From: CAWAQA01 sp963784065
GTDB lineage: Bacteria > Acidobacteriota > Vicinamibacteria > Vicinamibacterales > UBA2999
Direction: 5' to 3'
DNA length: 64,000 nucleotides
Assembly (NCBI GenBank): GCA_963784065.1
Contig: CAWAQA010000001.1
Location: 1 to 64,000 of the forward strand
Part shown: piece by piece, positions 63,104 to 64,000 of the stretch
Layout of the letters: every line of letters starts with the position of its first letter
How positions within the stretch are numbered: the stretch's first letter is position 1
The notes under the pieces: model-generated
What the model saw: the letters and a program-made list of their open reading frames with translations, nothing else
The model's database searches: none
Told to the model about the DNA's origin: nothing
Made by a program: the position numbers and the translations under genes

Positions 63104-64000
63104 CGCGCGGCGCGCGCGGGAGGGGAACCGTGGCCCTGGCTGCGCGGCGACGGGCGCGGCCCTGGCGCTTCACGAGCGCGCGGTACTCGCGGACGAGGAG
63201 ATCGAGGTGCGCGCGTTCTTCGTCCGCGAACTCCAGGAAGATCTGCTTGCCTTCCGAGTCCTCGAACTTCTCGCCGTACTTCTTGAAGAAGCGGTGCGAG
63301 CCGCGCTCGCAGCGGATGCCGATCATCAGCGCCTGCTGATCGTTGACGCCGCGCATCAGCCGTTCGGCGCCCTCGGCGAACAGTCCCTTCGCCGCGTCCT
63401 TGAAGAACAGGAACGTCGGCCGCGACTCGAGGTGCGGGTCGCGCTCGAGCAACTCGCTGTAGCGCGCCTCCAGCTTGCCCAGGTGCTCCTTCTCTTCGCC
63501 GGCGAGGTCCTGGAAAATCTTGCGGCCGCGCGCGTCCTTGGTGATGCGGGCGGCGCGGCTGTAGAACTCGAGGCCGCTGCGCTCGGTGGCGATGGCGATG
63601 CGCAGCGCGTCGCGCGCGAAGAGCAGATCGGTGTGGCCCTGCGGGCTTGCCGTACGGCCGGTGCGGCACTCCTCGCAGGTGCCGTAGATCTGCACGACGC
63701 TCTGCGATGCGGCGAAGTTGCGCGCCGCCGCCACTTCCTCCACGATGCCCTCGATGTCCGAGCTGAGGAACTCGAACGAGCGATGACAGGTCTTGCAGAT
63801 CAGGTGGAAGTGCCGCGGGTGCCGGTAGGAATGCTCGAAACGGAACCGGCCCTCGCCGAAATCGACCTTCCGGGCGATGCCGGCGTCCACCATCCACTGC
63901 AGCGTGCGGTAGACGGTGGCGCGGCTGATGCGGTGGTCTTCCCGGCGGATGAGGTCGACGAGATCGTCAGCGCTGAGGTGACCTTCCTGGCGCAGAAACA
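63100..64000 (-). CDS. Fur-family regulator fused to a rubrerythrin-like ferritin domain (5' end outside window)
   Basis: Read from the right edge: FLRQEGHLSADDLVDLIRRE, DHRISRATVYRTLQWMVDAG (winged helix), then the Fur metal site HPRHFHLICKTCHRSFEFLS and TCEECRTG with the C-x2-C pairs. After a short linker a ferritin-like four-helix domain follows: LRIAIATERSGLEFYSRAAR, LAGEEKEHLGKLEARYSELL, RCERGSHRFFKKYGEKFED and FADEERAHLDLLVREYRALV, with the E-x-x-H diiron pattern. A shift near 63165 precedes the stop at 63100. The fusion could sense and store or detoxify iron or peroxide; the start lies beyond base 64000. Confidence 0.8.

Overview
The window is GC-rich DNA from a Gram-negative bacterium. 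Three TonB-dependent receptors, several outer-membrane beta-barrels ending in Phe, and periplasmic signal peptides show an outer membrane. The paired DUF3300/DUF2950 genes, a CBM9-DUF5916 protein, DinB-type secreted proteins and a HAF-repeat protein suit the Acidobacteriota (Vicinamibacteria-like soil lineages); this taxonomic guess is inference, not proof. No rRNA, tRNA, CRISPR array or complete insertion sequence was seen.

A caveat applies throughout. Very many genes are split by single-base indels, in places every 60-250 bases (worst at about 30.6-38.4 kb), while some long genes (P-type ATPase, P450, LtrA, GH-GT2) are intact. Where I could infer the correct frame, the change was usually one extra G or C, which looks like uncorrected long-read error rather than gene decay. 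I therefore give such genes as single CDS spans and note the frameshifts.

Layout. 0-6.3 kb: partial membrane protein, DinB protein, beta-barrel, META protein with a class C beta-lactamase-like hydrolase divergent from a TetR regulator over a palindromic operator, then a polymorphic toxin (papain-fold Tox-PL deamidase type) with an Imm35-type immunity gene. 6.3-13 kb: MASE1 sensor kinase, HAF-repeat protein, beta-barrel, CMD-like Tat protein and L-asparaginase. 12.7-24.1 kb: helix-hairpin-helix protein, FecA-like receptor behind a Fur-box-like palindrome, NicO/HupE-type transporter, DUF4136, DUF2950, DUF3300, then a metal-chelate binding protein and its probable TonB receptor. 24.2-30.6 kb: UvrA-like resistance ATPase, thioesterase, TIGR01777 epimerase plus DCC protein divergent from a TetR-DUF1990 pair, and a decayed contractile tail-tube gene.

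30.6-42.9 kb is mostly one minus-strand envelope-glycan operon in paired modules: a glycoside hydrolase-GT2 fusion, two ABC exporter half-transporters, two hexapeptide acyltransferases and two related glycosyltransferases, with a DUF5916 gene downstream. 43-51.4 kb: DUF3237 protein, mtnBDC methionine-salvage operon, AAC(3)-family acetyltransferase, Ca2+-type P-type ATPase and LtrA. 51.5-60 kb: TonB receptor, vWA protein with membrane partner, cytochrome P450, DoxX, MFS transporter, MobA-like nucleotidyltransferase. 60-64 kb: two cold-shock proteins flanking a YdcF/SanA protein, a degenerate ABC ATPase coupled to a PHP phosphoesterase, and a Fur-rubrerythrin fusion running off the right edge.
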